Shown one piece after another: positions 1-13,827 of a stretch of DNA of 64,000 nucleotides. A program made the position numbers and the translations under genes. The notes below the pieces were generated by a model. The model was not told the origin of the DNA. It saw nothing but the letters and a program-made list of their open reading frames with translations, and ran no database searches. How positions within the stretch are numbered: position 1 is the first letter of the stretch; each line of letters begins with the position of its first letter. The DNA is from Membranipora membranacea (Eukaryota > Bryozoa > Gymnolaemata > Cheilostomatida > Membraniporidae): contig OU612074.1 in assembly GCA_914767715.1 (NCBI GenBank), positions 7,639,501-7,703,500 on the forward strand. The letters run 5' to 3'.

Positions 1-530
1 AATTCATTTACCAATACAAACTGTTTTCTATTTAAAAGATAATTTTCCTACAGTCGCTATGAGGGGGGATAATATCTGAAAAAATATCTGTTTACTTATT
101 AGAACGCTGTGATTTATTGTATCAAAAGCTTTTGAAAGATATAAAATTAAACCCTGGGTGATTCTTCCATCAATAAAATGGCCGTAAAGTTGTTCAATTA
201 TAATATTGATTGTGTTAGTTGTACTGCGCCCATCTAATGCCAAATTTGTTACAATGATTTTTAAATTTCCTCTATGGTTTTTGAATGCTTTTTGCTTATT
301 TTGTGAAGTTTAGTACCCTCTTTGGTGAGTGTAAATAACTGCTTAGTCATCCAAGGTTTCTTGATAGTAGGACGTTGATGCTTTCTGGCACTAATTTTGT
401 TGCTGGCATTATCAATGCATGAGCTTGGTTTTCCATTGAAAGTTGGTGTCAGATATTTCTGTAACAATTTTGTTATTGTATAATTTCTTATAATAACACA
501 TAAATTTATTTTAGTTGTGTTCATCCAAAA
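1..530 (-). mobile_element. Broken LINE (non-LTR retrotransposon) fragment with reverse transcriptase region
   Basis: Two minus-strand open stretches lie in the order expected for the middle of a LINE ORF2. At 524-261 there is a basic linker with a KPWMTK motif. At 243-28 there is the start of a reverse transcriptase domain with the motif LSKAFDTINHSVLI, close to the LSKAFDT(V/I)DH motif of Jockey/CR1-type elements. The two stretches are in different frames with a stop between them, and the rest of the polymerase is cut off by the window edge or lost. This is a dead or partial copy. The clade is not certain. Confidence 0.75.
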
Positions 531-1729
531 GGAATTGTTGATCTGAAATGTTTAAATCTAAGGTGCACATTTTTATGTTCGGATTTAATAATAGTAATAG
601 ATAATATAAAATAATTATTTTGGTTTCACAAATTCTGGTTCGGGATCTAATAAGAATATAAAAATATTGGCTTCAACTCAGCTTGCTTTAGTCTTTAGTC
701 AAAATTTTTTTCAGGATTCCTGTACGCCGACCTGCGCATCACAACACTGGTGGGTTATATTTTGGCATACATATCGGTATAGGAGAATTTTGTTCTACAC
801 TACAATAGTCACACATTTCGTTATATTACTTAATTTAATTTACACAAGTTTTGTTATAGTTTGTTATAAGTTTGTCAATATGTTTTCAGTCCGGTGGGTA
901 ACAAAATAATTTTTTAATTCGCCAATAGTTCTTAATTTTGTGGCAAAGGTTCTGTATAACAAGTTCTTTGCTGTGTATTACACCTTAAATGCTTGTGCTA
1001 TCTGAATGATTATTGTTAGATTTTCCATAGTAAATGGGACGTAATTGTGTGTCCTGTGCATTTTACGCAGTCCATTACAGGTGGAAGGTAACTTTGGTGG
1101 TTTATCGTAATTAAACCAGTAAATTTTTGGGTTGAACATATAAAATTCTCAACATTCTTTTTAAATGGAATCAAAAGAAGTTACATTACATAACTATTTA
1201 AGAGAAACAAAAGCTCTGCATAGTAACACCACATTTTGACGAAACGGCTCTGTAGACTATGTAGCTTTCATACCCTCGAGTAGGAAAACAAATTTTGTTG
1301 AATGTGTATATGGTCAGAAGAGATGTTAGAAACTTATCCATATCCATCATCATTTATACTAAATTTACAACATGAAATTCAAGTTGTGAACATCCTGTGA
1401 GTCACAAGCCCCTATTAAATGGCTTTGCTGAATACTATGGCCATGGCCTACTGTGAAAGTTCATTTTGGGTGAACAGAGTTTTTCCTTCCTGTTAGTTGT
1501 AACTGTAACTTTTTATACAACTAATAAACACAGAGATAACCTGCTCTATGTTCAATCATCGTAGTCTTATCAATGTCATTAGTAAGCATGAGTCTCTAGG
1601 GCAGCGATGAGTCAAGACTTGGCTTTCAAAAAAAAATTGGTAATAATCCAAAGTTATTGTCATATTATTCTAAGGAATGGTTGGGAAATATTTATTACAA
1701 GTTACTAGCTCTCAGTTTGTGGATCCCAA
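531..1729. other. Intergenic, nothing recognised
   Basis: AT-rich sequence without a convincing exon, RNA or named repeat. A short plus-strand open stretch at 667-909 has no recognisable motif and is treated as chance. Confidence 0.5.
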
Positions 1730-1825
1730 CAAACCCCAGATATCATTGAAATTGAACGAAGAAACTTTGAGACTTGAACAGTGAAGGAGATGGCTCTAAC
1801 CAACTGAACCACCCCCTACTATGAT
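1730..1825 (-). repeat. Degenerate tRNA-derived SINE head
   Basis: Read on the minus strand, this begins with GGTGGTTCAGTTGGTTAGAG, which matches an RNA polymerase III A box in a tRNA D-arm. It ends near a weak B-box-like TTGGGATCC. It resembles the head of the better preserved element at 3340-3595. No intact cloverleaf can be drawn, so it is an old SINE copy and not a tRNA gene. Confidence 0.5.
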
Positions 1826-1849
1826 CAAGCAACCCGCAGCTGTAATGTG

Positions 1850-2165
1850 ACTAATAAAATACAATGTGGCTTGATCTCCTTTGGTTATATATTTTGGCAT
1901 TTTGGCAATGGTATTTTGGGATATGGTGTGTTGTCCCACATGGTATTATGTCCAATCTGGCTTTATATCCACTGGTATTTTGACACATCTGGCTTTATAT
2001 CCACTGGTATTTTGACACAACTGGCGTTTTGTACAACTGGTATTTTGGCATTGGTATATTGTGCAGTGGTGTTTTCACCTATGGCATTATGGCCATGGCA
2101 TTATGACAATGGCATTATGGCAATGGCATTTTGTCCCAATGGCATTTTGGCCATGGCATTTTGAC
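1850..2165. repeat. Degenerate tandem repeat built on GGCATTTTG / GGCATTATGG
   Basis: Irregular tandem copies of words such as GGTATTTTG, GGCATTATGG and CAATGGCATT run through the stretch, densest at 2085-2165. The repeat keeps one frame open by chance (plus strand, about 105 codons rich in Trp, Gly, Ile and Phe). It is low-complexity DNA, not a gene. Confidence 0.6.
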
Positions 2166-2596
2166 ACGGAATCGTGTGGTTTTGGCTTTTGTTCTGAAAA
2201 GAGGCCTTACTGCACCTAACTGAAGAGCATGAGGTTATATATGACTAATGCAGTCAACCGTTGACTGACCTGTGCATTACTTGGTTAAACTGGTTGCATC
2301 AATTTTTTTACAAACTTGAAGTGGTAGACCATGACTAATATATGGAGCATCGAGCCAAAGACTCTAGCTGCTTGATTGAACAAAGGGTGGCATTTGGATG
2401 CAATTGCTTGCATTACAACCTGCATATTAGAACAGGTGCTGTGTAATAACAAACAATCATAATACACAGCTACATCAACAATATCTGTTGGTGTATGAGA
2501 TAAGAAGCTACAAGCGCCAAATTCAAATTTGAATGTATGAGGAACATTGTTTACTATCTTATTGTATGGAGCTGCTTGTTAACCCACCCTCAAATC

Positions 2597-2634
2597 AATG
2601 AACTAAACCTTAGTTTAGTTTAGTTTAGTTCATT
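2597..2634. repeat. Short palindrome with TTTAG repeats
   Basis: AATGAACTAAACC is followed by TTAGTTTAG repeats and the mirrored GGTTTAGTTCATT-like end, giving a near-perfect foldback of about 38 nt. It has no known function. The rest of 2166-2790 shows nothing recognisable. Confidence 0.5.
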
Positions 2635-2793
2635 GCTCAAATGCCAATTCCGACTGTGCTCAATATTTTCAAACAACAACAGTTGTATTACAGCTCCAGT
2701 GAGTGTGACATGGTTTTGTCATAGTCATGGTATTCAATGCAATGACTTTGGCTTCTCTAGAGTAGTAAATTATTCACTGGAGGAAAAGATTGC

Positions 2794-3156
2794 CTTGTCG
2801 GTAGTCTGAGCTCCCAGACTCTGCCCGTCTATCCGATGGCCCTCCTTGTCGGTAGTCTGAGCTCCCAGACTCTGCCCGTCTATGCGATGGCCCTCCTTGT
2901 TGGTAGTCTGAGCTCCCAGACTCTGCCCGTCTATGCGATGGCCCTCCTTGTTGGTAGTCTGAGCTCCCAGACTCTGCCCGTCTATCCGATGGTCCTCCTT
3001 GTCGGTAGTCTGAGCTCCCAGACTCTGCCCGTCTATGCGATGGCCCTCCTTGTTGGTAGTCTGAGCTCCCAGACTCTGCCCGTCTATCCGATGGCCCTCC
3101 TTGTCGGTAGTCTGAGCTCCCAGACTCTGCCCGTCTATCCGATGGTCCTCCTTGTC
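2794..3156. repeat. 51-bp minisatellite, about 7 copies
   Basis: Seven near-identical 51-bp units each contain GTAGTCTGAGCTCCCAGACT and TGCCCGTCTAT. The unit length is a multiple of three, so long open frames appear on both strands (17-residue peptide repeats). These are by-products, not proteins. Units differ mainly at a few positions (ATCC/ATGC, GCC/GTC, GTC/GTT), as expected from recent tandem expansion. Single related copies occur elsewhere in the window at 26800-26850 and, inverted, at 45700-45742. Confidence 0.9.
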
Positions 3157-3339
3157 GCACATGTTTGAAATAACTAAATTTATTGCAAGCTAGCATTTAC
3201 TCACCCTCTTTACTGCAAACAGAACCAATCTAAGCTAGCTAAATTTAGTGTTAGCTGACATAAAGTCACCCTAAAACTATCTTTGCTCTAGACTTAGGGT
3301 AATGATAAAGTGTAATAGGACTCTCCTGTGATAACCTTA

Positions 3340-3595
3340 TAATGCCCTCTTTTAAATGTGGGTTAAAATCGCTTGTCTCCATCCGAGGACTGAGAAATAT
3401 CAGTGCCTTAAGGGCGCGGCCGCCGTTTTCGGCGCCAAGTTGCTCTCAGTTTGCAGGCAGGTCGGAGCACACCTGGGGCATCATATGAGCCCAGTAGTCA
3501 GTAGACTGCAGCGGGATTCGAACCCAGGACCTCCAACGCTTGCGCGTTAAAGGGCAGGCGCTCTAACCAACTGAGCTACCTCCTACTCCTATCCT
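3340..3595 (-). mobile_element. tRNA-derived SINE
   Basis: The minus strand starts with GGAGGTAGCTCAGTTGGTTA (A box) and about 50 nt later has GGTTCGAATCCC (B box), as in a tRNA-derived RNA polymerase III promoter. The anticodon arm does not pair properly, and about 170 nt of non-tRNA body follow toward 3340. That is the layout of a SINE and not of a tRNA gene. The exact 3' end is unclear. Confidence 0.7.
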
Positions 3596-4690
3596 CTCCC
3601 TGGAAACAAGTCTGTTCAAAAACACTGCCGCCATTTAACACCAAATGATGATTATGGAAACAAAGAGCGGAACCTGTGAAGCTAATTAGCCTGTCAAGGA
3701 AGTCCTTGCCCTCTTATTTATCTCCAGCCAGAGGTCTACAAAATACATCATGATGCTGGTATGACACACCCGGTTAGAATAAATTATTACAGCCATGGGC
3801 AATGAATACTCAAGCGATTTATTTTCCGCAATCCTGTTGCATGTTGATGAAATGGCCACAAGATGACATAAAAGCACTGTAACTATGGACTGCACATTTT
3901 TCCTAGTTTTATATTCCGCGAGAGGGATGGGTATTGTCTTAGATGCACAGTGCATCAATTTAAAAGGCTGTCAGGGGCTTACCAATTCCGGTGTCCCTGT
4001 GTACGGCAGAGATACACATAATGTTCACAGGGAGTGGTGTGGAACTAGACCTACAACACTTCCATGCAGATAGGCTCTCACTACAGAAAATGTATTCATC
4101 AAACAAAGGAGTTAAAGACTCCTTGATCAAACCACTGAACCATTCACAGGCAGCTACCAACTCATCATTATTTACCACCGTGTATATACCTCGCAAGTCT
4201 AAGCACAACTTGATAACCAAACGGCAGCTGGATAAAATCAAGGTGAGCCTGAAGTGGCATTGCAGACATAATTCATGGTATTGTGTGCCCCAGTACAGTT
4301 GTTTTAACATTAGCAAGGTGACATCTATATAGACACAATACAATCACTTTCAACTCGGTTTGGTTTTCAAAGTTATTTTGTATTCTTATTTGGAAGTTGC
4401 CACAGGTTAAACATCAGTTTTTGATAGACCCAGAAAAATGGTAAAACAAGAGATTGTATGATACAGTCATCGGGAATGTCAAAAACTAAAATTAAAGTGT
4501 GGGCCTCTAATAAATTTCAGTTAAAAGTTGCACAAGTGTTTCACAGTCACGCGTTGACAAGACTAGGGTGTTTATATTACAGTTTGAGAGTAAGACAAGC
4601 TATGTAAGAAAGGCATTTTGATGTCGATAGTAATTATAAGCTCATAAAAAGGTGGGTTCATGATTACTCCAACAACAAAACTTGGACATT
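3596..4690. other. Intergenic with two overlapping antisense open stretches, not assigned
   Basis: Open frames overlap on opposite strands at 3960-4343 (minus, 127 codons) and 3991-4332 (plus, 113 codons). Neither has a motif I recognise. The minus frame looks slightly more protein-like and could be an eroded piece of a transposon gene or an exon. Nothing supports either one as a gene, and the rest of the stretch is plain. Confidence 0.3.
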
Positions 4691-4691
4691 C

Positions 4692-4697
4692 TTTATT
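4692..4697 (-). terminator. Polyadenylation signal of beta-tubulin
   Basis: AATAAA on the minus strand lies 87 nt downstream of the beta-tubulin stop codon, the usual distance for a short 3' UTR. Confidence 0.65.
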
Positions 4698-4783
4698 ACG
4701 TAGTCAGCGTTATAATTCTTTGGTGATTGTTGATGTTTTGCAGTCTGAGTGGGCGTGGTTGTGATCGTTGGTGGTGACTTGAT

Positions 4784-8411
<3,628 letters not shown>

Positions 8412-8614
8412 GATGTCTGTTGATTGAAAAGTGTAGAAACAAAAATCTCTTAGTACAAGAACTCGTTGGCTCTTCTCTCTCTCGTTGATTGGGAATGAGT
8501 TGTTTGGCACAATTCAAATGATATATACCACAAGCTTGGCTTTGTTACCGCGCAACGGTTGTCTTGATACAAATTAAGCTCCTCCCACGTCACCATATTA
8601 GGAGAGTTTGAGCA

Positions 8615-8624
8615 CCATATATAG
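8615..8624 (-). promoter_or_regulatory. Candidate TATA box for beta-tubulin
   Basis: CTATATATGG on the minus strand lies about 205 nt upstream of the beta-tubulin start codon. Transcription starting 25-30 nt downstream would give an unspliced 5' UTR of about 180 nt. A CRE-like TGACGTG word lies close by at 8587-8596. Position and sequence fit, but no start site can be seen directly. Confidence 0.35.
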
Positions 8625-8629
8625 TGTGT

Positions 8630-10040
8630 TCTCATGAATATGCAAACTTCATTACTCTTTGAATGACGCGTATTCACAGTGATTGGTTGACTGCATGCAG
8701 TATGACTCACTTCTTATCAACTGGCAAAACGGTTGTCAGTAAACAGATATAAACAGACAGGAGGTGACAACCCTCTAGAATTCTTATAATAATTGGTGTT
8801 TTCATTATACGAGGGAGTTTGGGACATTTTTTCCACCTTCTTGCATGTGTGTGTAAGATGAAATTTCCATAGCAAAACCTGCGCAGGATGAATTGGCATA
8901 GATCGCTAGATAACACTGTGCACTGTGGGCTGCTGTGCACGAAATCATTTTATCAAGTTCCAGCGTTGTTGATGGCATTAGTAGTAAAATTTTCTTGAAT
9001 AAAAAGGTTTGACAACTTATGAGCGGAAATGAGCGATTATCTCTAGTAGTTACAATCAGTCTCTTAGGACTGACGATAAATAGGCCCAATGCATTCAATA
9101 TCAGATATGCTGAAAAACCGGGTTTGCTGGAATGTTATCATCTCAAAAATTCAGACAATATTGATTATATTATATTACATTTGTTTGCTGAAATTGAATT
9201 TCTATGTTCTATGTTTAAGAGCTACCCTTGGATAGTTTGAAAAATTATTGGAATAGGTCTGGTGGAATACAACTCTACACTCTGCCATTTCAGACAGAAA
9301 CTGAACAGACAAAAATCTTTTCCCAGAGAGGAGGCTGATGACTGATTTTACTATTATTATTTCCCCCCACACACAATTTTGTGGTAGTAAATTTCTTCTT
9401 GAGATAAATCATATAATATTGCGCCGCACGCATACCACTGCACAACAAACAGATGTTCAGCTAGAAACCTTATGTCAAGCGCTGTTTCGAGACCTTCTCT
9501 AGTACAACCTCCCCATGGAGGTCTCAAGACAGTTGCATCAATAAACAAAAATAAATATTCATATTAAATGGTTGAATCAGATGAAAACTGTAGACTCTTT
9601 TAGTTTCTAACAGAGTATCTAACGAAGTTCGTTAACAAGTTGGGACAAGTTTTAAATGGTGATTGGTGGCCATCTTACACAATACTTGCATCTACTTTAC
9701 TATCTTGCCGAAGTGTTTACCTGCAGAAACATTTTCCATTTGGCTATACTGTCCCGTCAACACCACCTCACCGCCATACTCATTAAAATTACAGCTCTTA
9801 TCCAGCATATTTATCTCTATCGTTTAAGACGAGTCAAAATGGCCAAAATGCACAGCTGACAACTTTTCTGGGAATTGGGTTTCACAAATTATTAATTCCC
9901 TGAAAAGTGTCAGGCCGTAAAGGTTACCGAAACTTGGCCGTTTGAATAAGGTATGACAAATTGCCCCATGCATAGACTCAATATCAGTTTGATTCTGCTG
10001 TTATGTAGAAAGAAAAAAAAATTCTAACACAATATTTCGG
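8630..10040. other. Intergenic, nothing recognised
   Basis: The upstream side of beta-tubulin. Several short open frames overlap on both strands without motifs, and none looks like an exon with splice sites. Confidence 0.5.
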
Positions 10041-10043
10041 GAT

Positions 10044-10205
10044 GGTGAGATGGCGTAATCGGTTAACGCGCTTGCTATTCACTGACAGGCGATTGGTGCC
10101 GCAGGGAGTTGTGTCTTCGAATCTCATTGGGGAAGCTTTCGAGGTTGATTGTTTCAGCCCCCAACACCTTTGGGTGTAAACCTCTTCAGCTAAAAAAATT
10201 TCCTA
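10044..10205 (+). mobile_element. tRNA-derived SINE
   Basis: The stretch starts GGGATGGTGAGATGGCGTAA, in which TGGCGTAATCGG fits a polymerase III A box. TTCGAATCTC about 70 nt later is a B-box-like word, with a long variable arm as in Leu or Ser tRNAs. About 65 nt of non-tRNA sequence and an A-rich end (GCTAAAAAAATT) follow. The acceptor stem does not close, so this is a SINE and not a functional tRNA. Confidence 0.6.
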
Positions 10206-10812
10206 ATACAATTTATTTTGAATTTTTTTTGAGTAATTAAAATTTTACTTGTTTTCCAAAATCATTGAACAGCCCAGGGAAACGATTGCAAATGGCCTGT
10301 TGTAAAATCTGCAGTCAAATTCACCCGCGTCATCATTGTTTTGATACTGGCGTAGAGTTATTCTGTACTCTGACACAAGGGAGTTAGAGGGATAGGTAAC
10401 GAATGCCAATCCGAGCAACTCGAGCAATGTATGAGCAAGGTAGGAGAGGGTTACAAGGTAGCGTGCTGGCCTAACTGCTGATCTGACGCCATCAGATTGT
10501 GATTGCTGTAACCACTGATATATTTTAGCCATACTAAACTAAACCCTGTGGTCATAACTAGCTAAGTCAAACACAATGTTATCAGTTAATTACTCAGTAA
10601 AGCTGATTTCTCCTGTTTCATTCATTACAATGAGTTTTGCTTATAAATTCTATTGTATGGTAGCATTTAGCGATTTTAGAAATTGTTTGCTGTTAAAACA
10701 AGGCCTTAGAATTTGAAGGTGTGGACAAAATTAACTATTCTCATGTTGCTAGGTGCCCTAAGATCAAAATTCCTAAAATTCAGTAGGAGTGTAATGTAAT
10801 CTCCCTGATAAT

Positions 10813-10827
10813 TAGGGGGGGGGGGGG
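10813..10827. repeat. Poly-G tract
   Basis: A run of about 13 G in AT-rich sequence. It is a simple repeat. Confidence 0.8.
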
Positions 10828-11202
10828 AGGGAATGGGTGAGTTGAGTCCGATTTTGGCTTTTCACCAGCTGATCTTCTTATTTAAACTTCATGTTGAGCG
10901 CATTATGGAATAGAAGAAATACAAGGCTAACATTACGAAGGCTCTTAAAAAACCTTCTTTCTTGACACCCCTGAATTGCGTATATATAAAAATGGCAAGT
11001 ATGTAGTACGTTTCAGTTTGAAATATATTAACTATGTACTGATAACCAAAAATATGGTTACCAAAGAAGTTCTGAATCATGGGTGTACAAAAGCAGTATT
11101 ATCTTTCAATTTATCAGTCGAAAATTTTCGAATTTTTCAGTTTACAGTGCAGCGGGTTTAAAATCACATGCTGGACAATGATTGCCCTTTGGTTGAGCCT
11201 AT

Positions 11203-11245
11203 CTGGGGGTTCATTCAATTATAGTGAGCAAAGGCTTTCTAGCCA
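11203..11245 (+). mobile_element. 5' end of a GGGG-TTCTTTCAATTA MITE
   Basis: GGGGGTTCATTCAATTATAGTGAGC resembles the terminal repeat of the foldback elements at 19052-19290 and 25002-25175. No matching inverted end is found downstream, so this is a solo end. Confidence 0.35.
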
Positions 11246-11284
11246 AATCATGTACACTGGTCTTGCCGAGAACTGTTTTGGTGT

Positions 11285-11394
11285 ATAATCCACAGCCAGC
11301 TCTTGATGGCGTTCGGGATGGCGATCACAGGTGGTCCCATCCCTTAACGACCGAGGTCGCCATTTCGAAGGCCATTCGGGTTGGCTGTGGTTTA
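11285..11394 (+). repeat. 110-nt imperfect hairpin (pre-miRNA-like or small foldback)
   Basis: The left arm starts ATAATCCACAGCCA and the right arm ends TGGCTGTGGTTTAT. Between them the arms keep pairing through ATGGC..TTCG..ATGGCGA on the left with TCGCCAT..CGAA..GCCAT on the right, giving a stem of roughly 42 bp with scattered mismatches and a loop near 11330-11345. Size and mismatch pattern fit a microRNA precursor. An aged MITE would look the same. Expression is not visible from sequence. Confidence 0.4.
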
Positions 11395-11399
11395 TTCAT

Positions 11400-13250
11400 A
11401 GTACATTTAGGTAATCTGTTACAATATATTGCACAGATTAATAAAAATAATTGGGTTCGACAGCGAGTTTTTGCAAGTCACATGTTTTGTTTGCAGCGTT
11501 ATCCGAAATAGCATCATTATGTTGATGATCATGTTACGTGGTAAAACATCTCAAATCCTATCTACGGTTCCTGTTGGTTACCAACAAACCAACTGATAAC
11601 AAATCAGGGATGAAATTATCGGTCAAACAGATCCAGCTTCAAGCCATTGTAGTAGTGTCCCCATGACAAAAGAGAGGATAACTCTTAACAAGAGATTTAA
11701 ATATTATTATTAACACCAGGGAGAGTGGGAATGTATATCGCACCCTCCCTGAGTTACACTTACCAGAGAGTGTGGTCTGTGGATCATATCTGAAGTGTAC
11801 CTTGATAGCATTGAAATAATGGTACATAAGTGGAAAAATATATAACATTCAAAAATTTCTTTTTGTCTCTTGGTGGTTTCTCACTCGGATGGGCAATATT
11901 TATCTATCTATGCAAGCAGATTTTATAATTGTATAATTATACTTTAATAGAAGAGTTTAGGGGATGGTGATCATCAGGGAGTTACAGAGTTTTCAAACTC
12001 CTTGGTGATCATCATCGGCTAGTCTGGCTAAGTGTTCACTGCTATAGGCAAGTAGAAAATTTTCAAATTATTGGCATTGCCAGATTTGTAAGGCTCTGTT
12101 CATAGTCGTCAGAGAATGATAGCATAATCCGTGTAAGCAGAGTGTAGAGTTCTCTTTGTTTTTCAGATTGTACCGTGAAGGGCAGGCGATTACAGAACTA
12201 ATGTTTGCTACAAAGACAGTTTTTAGGCCATTGCTATCCATTCCCATGCTTTTCAGCAATCTCATCTAGTACTACTCCTAAATTACAACTCAATTACTTC
12301 ACCGGTACTGACAGTACAAAACAACACAAGTCTCATTAGGCTTCAGGGTATCCCATCTCCTCAGTCAACACAATGCAAACTACCTGTCTTGTCGGGAATC
12401 ATGAGAAAATACTCATAAGGCATTTCTCATGGTGGTATTGCACGAGGTACTTCCTGGATTTGATGTTTTCAATTAAGCAGAGTACATCTGTAATACCTAG
12501 CACAGAGTCAGCTTTATACTTTTCAACTCGGATGCAAATATTACAGATCGGAGCCTCCATAATTACAATGGATCAGCTAGAAATGGTGTTAGTGGAATGC
12601 TCACAGGGCAATTACATGCTGCTGGACTCTCTAATTGTTCTAACCTCATTGTCACTGATCCGTATGAAATGGCAGGGGTTCTCAGTTCAACGCTCAATCC
12701 ACAACCTCTTGCATTTGTAGTTGCTTCCCTTGTAACTATTGGCAGACATCCAAGGGCTAGCAACTTCAAAAACAAATTGGTCCAATACTTTTTCCATCCC
12801 CAATCACAACATTTCCTTAGAGCGACTTGCATTCAACATTTTACCTGGGTTAGAACCACAGCATCCACAATACCCTAGGGCCTAGGATATCACCAATGAT
12901 TGTATGCAATTGAAGAGGACCAGATTTATCATTGTATTTTTAATGTAGCGAATACACAAACCTAGATAGTCCTGCGCCAGTTACAACCCTTTCAAAACCA
13001 ACTTCTCATAGGACATAGATAATATGACTTATCACTAAACCCCATTAGATCCATCAACAGCAAGCTTCATCACATGATCTCCATAACAACAACAACTTAG
13101 CACTGATTATTGTCAAAGTTAACATATTGGTTACCAGAGTTTATGTTCCATTATAGACCAATAAATCCAAACTGAATTTGAGACTTGGTTCTTGTTCTTT
13201 ACATTGTTCTAAATCCAAGCTTCAAACAATCTCTACACAGGATAAACTCG
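11400..13250. other. Intergenic, nothing recognised
   Basis: Between the hairpin and the RPL22 3' end. Overlapping open frames at 12373-12878 (both strands, up to 115 codons) carry no recognisable motif, and antisense overlap argues for chance or an eroded repeat. Confidence 0.45.
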
Positions 13251-13273
13251 TAGATGTTAGGGTTTTTAGAGTT

Positions 13274-13279
13274 TTTATT
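13274..13279 (-). terminator. Polyadenylation signal of RPL22
   Basis: AATAAA on the minus strand lies in the proposed last non-coding exon (from 13352 down to about 13250). Confidence 0.55.
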
Positions 13280-13352
13280 AGTAATACATTGCAGATGCTC
13301 ATAGTGAATCAGTAAGATGTCATATCTGTTCATTCAGATCGCCGGGGTCAAT

Positions 13353-13776
13353 CTAAAATAAACAATAATAATAGTTATGAAGTTTGCTACATAGAAAACT
13401 TATGAAGCACATGATAATCTATTTCATGAGTGGGTCATTCGGTAATTGGTCAACATAGTAGGTACCCTACTGTAATTTAGTAACCTTCTGACGCTGGTAA
13501 TGTTGTAATCATCCCCACCATTAACAAGACTATTACTCCATACATAGTCTCTATTATGAAAATGTGCCTCAGGGAAATTATGGCACATATCCCCCAAGAA
13601 AAAGAACTGTGCAGTGGCCATTATACATCAAGCGAAGCCAATACTGCATAACCCAAACTACATATAGTCAGTACTTTCCTTTTATTTGCAAGGGGGATTC
13701 TCTAGACAAGGGATTCTCTAGACAAGGGTTTGAAAATAAAACCAACAAATGGACATGCTTTAGAACTATAACATAC
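13353..13776 (-). other. Intron within the RPL22 3' UTR
   Basis: Downstream of the RPL22 stop codon the minus strand reads AATCAG|GTATGT at 13777/13776, a strong donor. TATTTTAG|ATTGACC at 13353/13352 is a good acceptor, and an AATAAA follows about 75 nt further. So the transcript probably has a spliced 3' UTR. The exon junction lies about 51 nt after the stop, close to the limit at which downstream junctions trigger nonsense-mediated decay. The intron carries one copy of the RNA-like element (13430-13518). Confidence 0.55.
13430..13518 (-). ncRNA. Intronic snoRNA-like element, copy A (RPL22 3' UTR intron)
   Basis: About 80 nt identical to copies B and C, closed by a shorter terminal stem (GTGGG/CCCAC, 5 bp) because its flanks differ. 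On the host-gene strand it has the same C-box-like ATGATTA next to the stem and D-box-like ATGA before the closing strand. Core identity with divergent flanks suggests selection on the RNA or very recent copying. See copy B for the full description. Confidence 0.5.
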
Positions 13777-13827
13777 CTGATTTCTATGTTATATCGTAGC
13801 AGCAGATAAGACGGTAGAAGAGATAGT

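Noticed and set aside
2770-3196. Three long open frames with 17-residue peptide repeats on both strands
   Set aside because: They arise from a 51-bp tandem repeat whose unit is a multiple of three. No single frame is favoured and there are no gene signals.
3500-3590. A functional tRNA gene on the minus strand
   Set aside because: A and B boxes are present, but the acceptor and anticodon stems do not pair and a long body follows; a SINE fits better.
10044-10140. A functional tRNA gene
   Set aside because: Stems are broken and an A-rich end follows; SINE.
12373-12878. A protein gene from overlapping open frames (115, 93 and 89 codons)
   Set aside because: Frames overlap on both strands, have no motifs and no splice signals of note.
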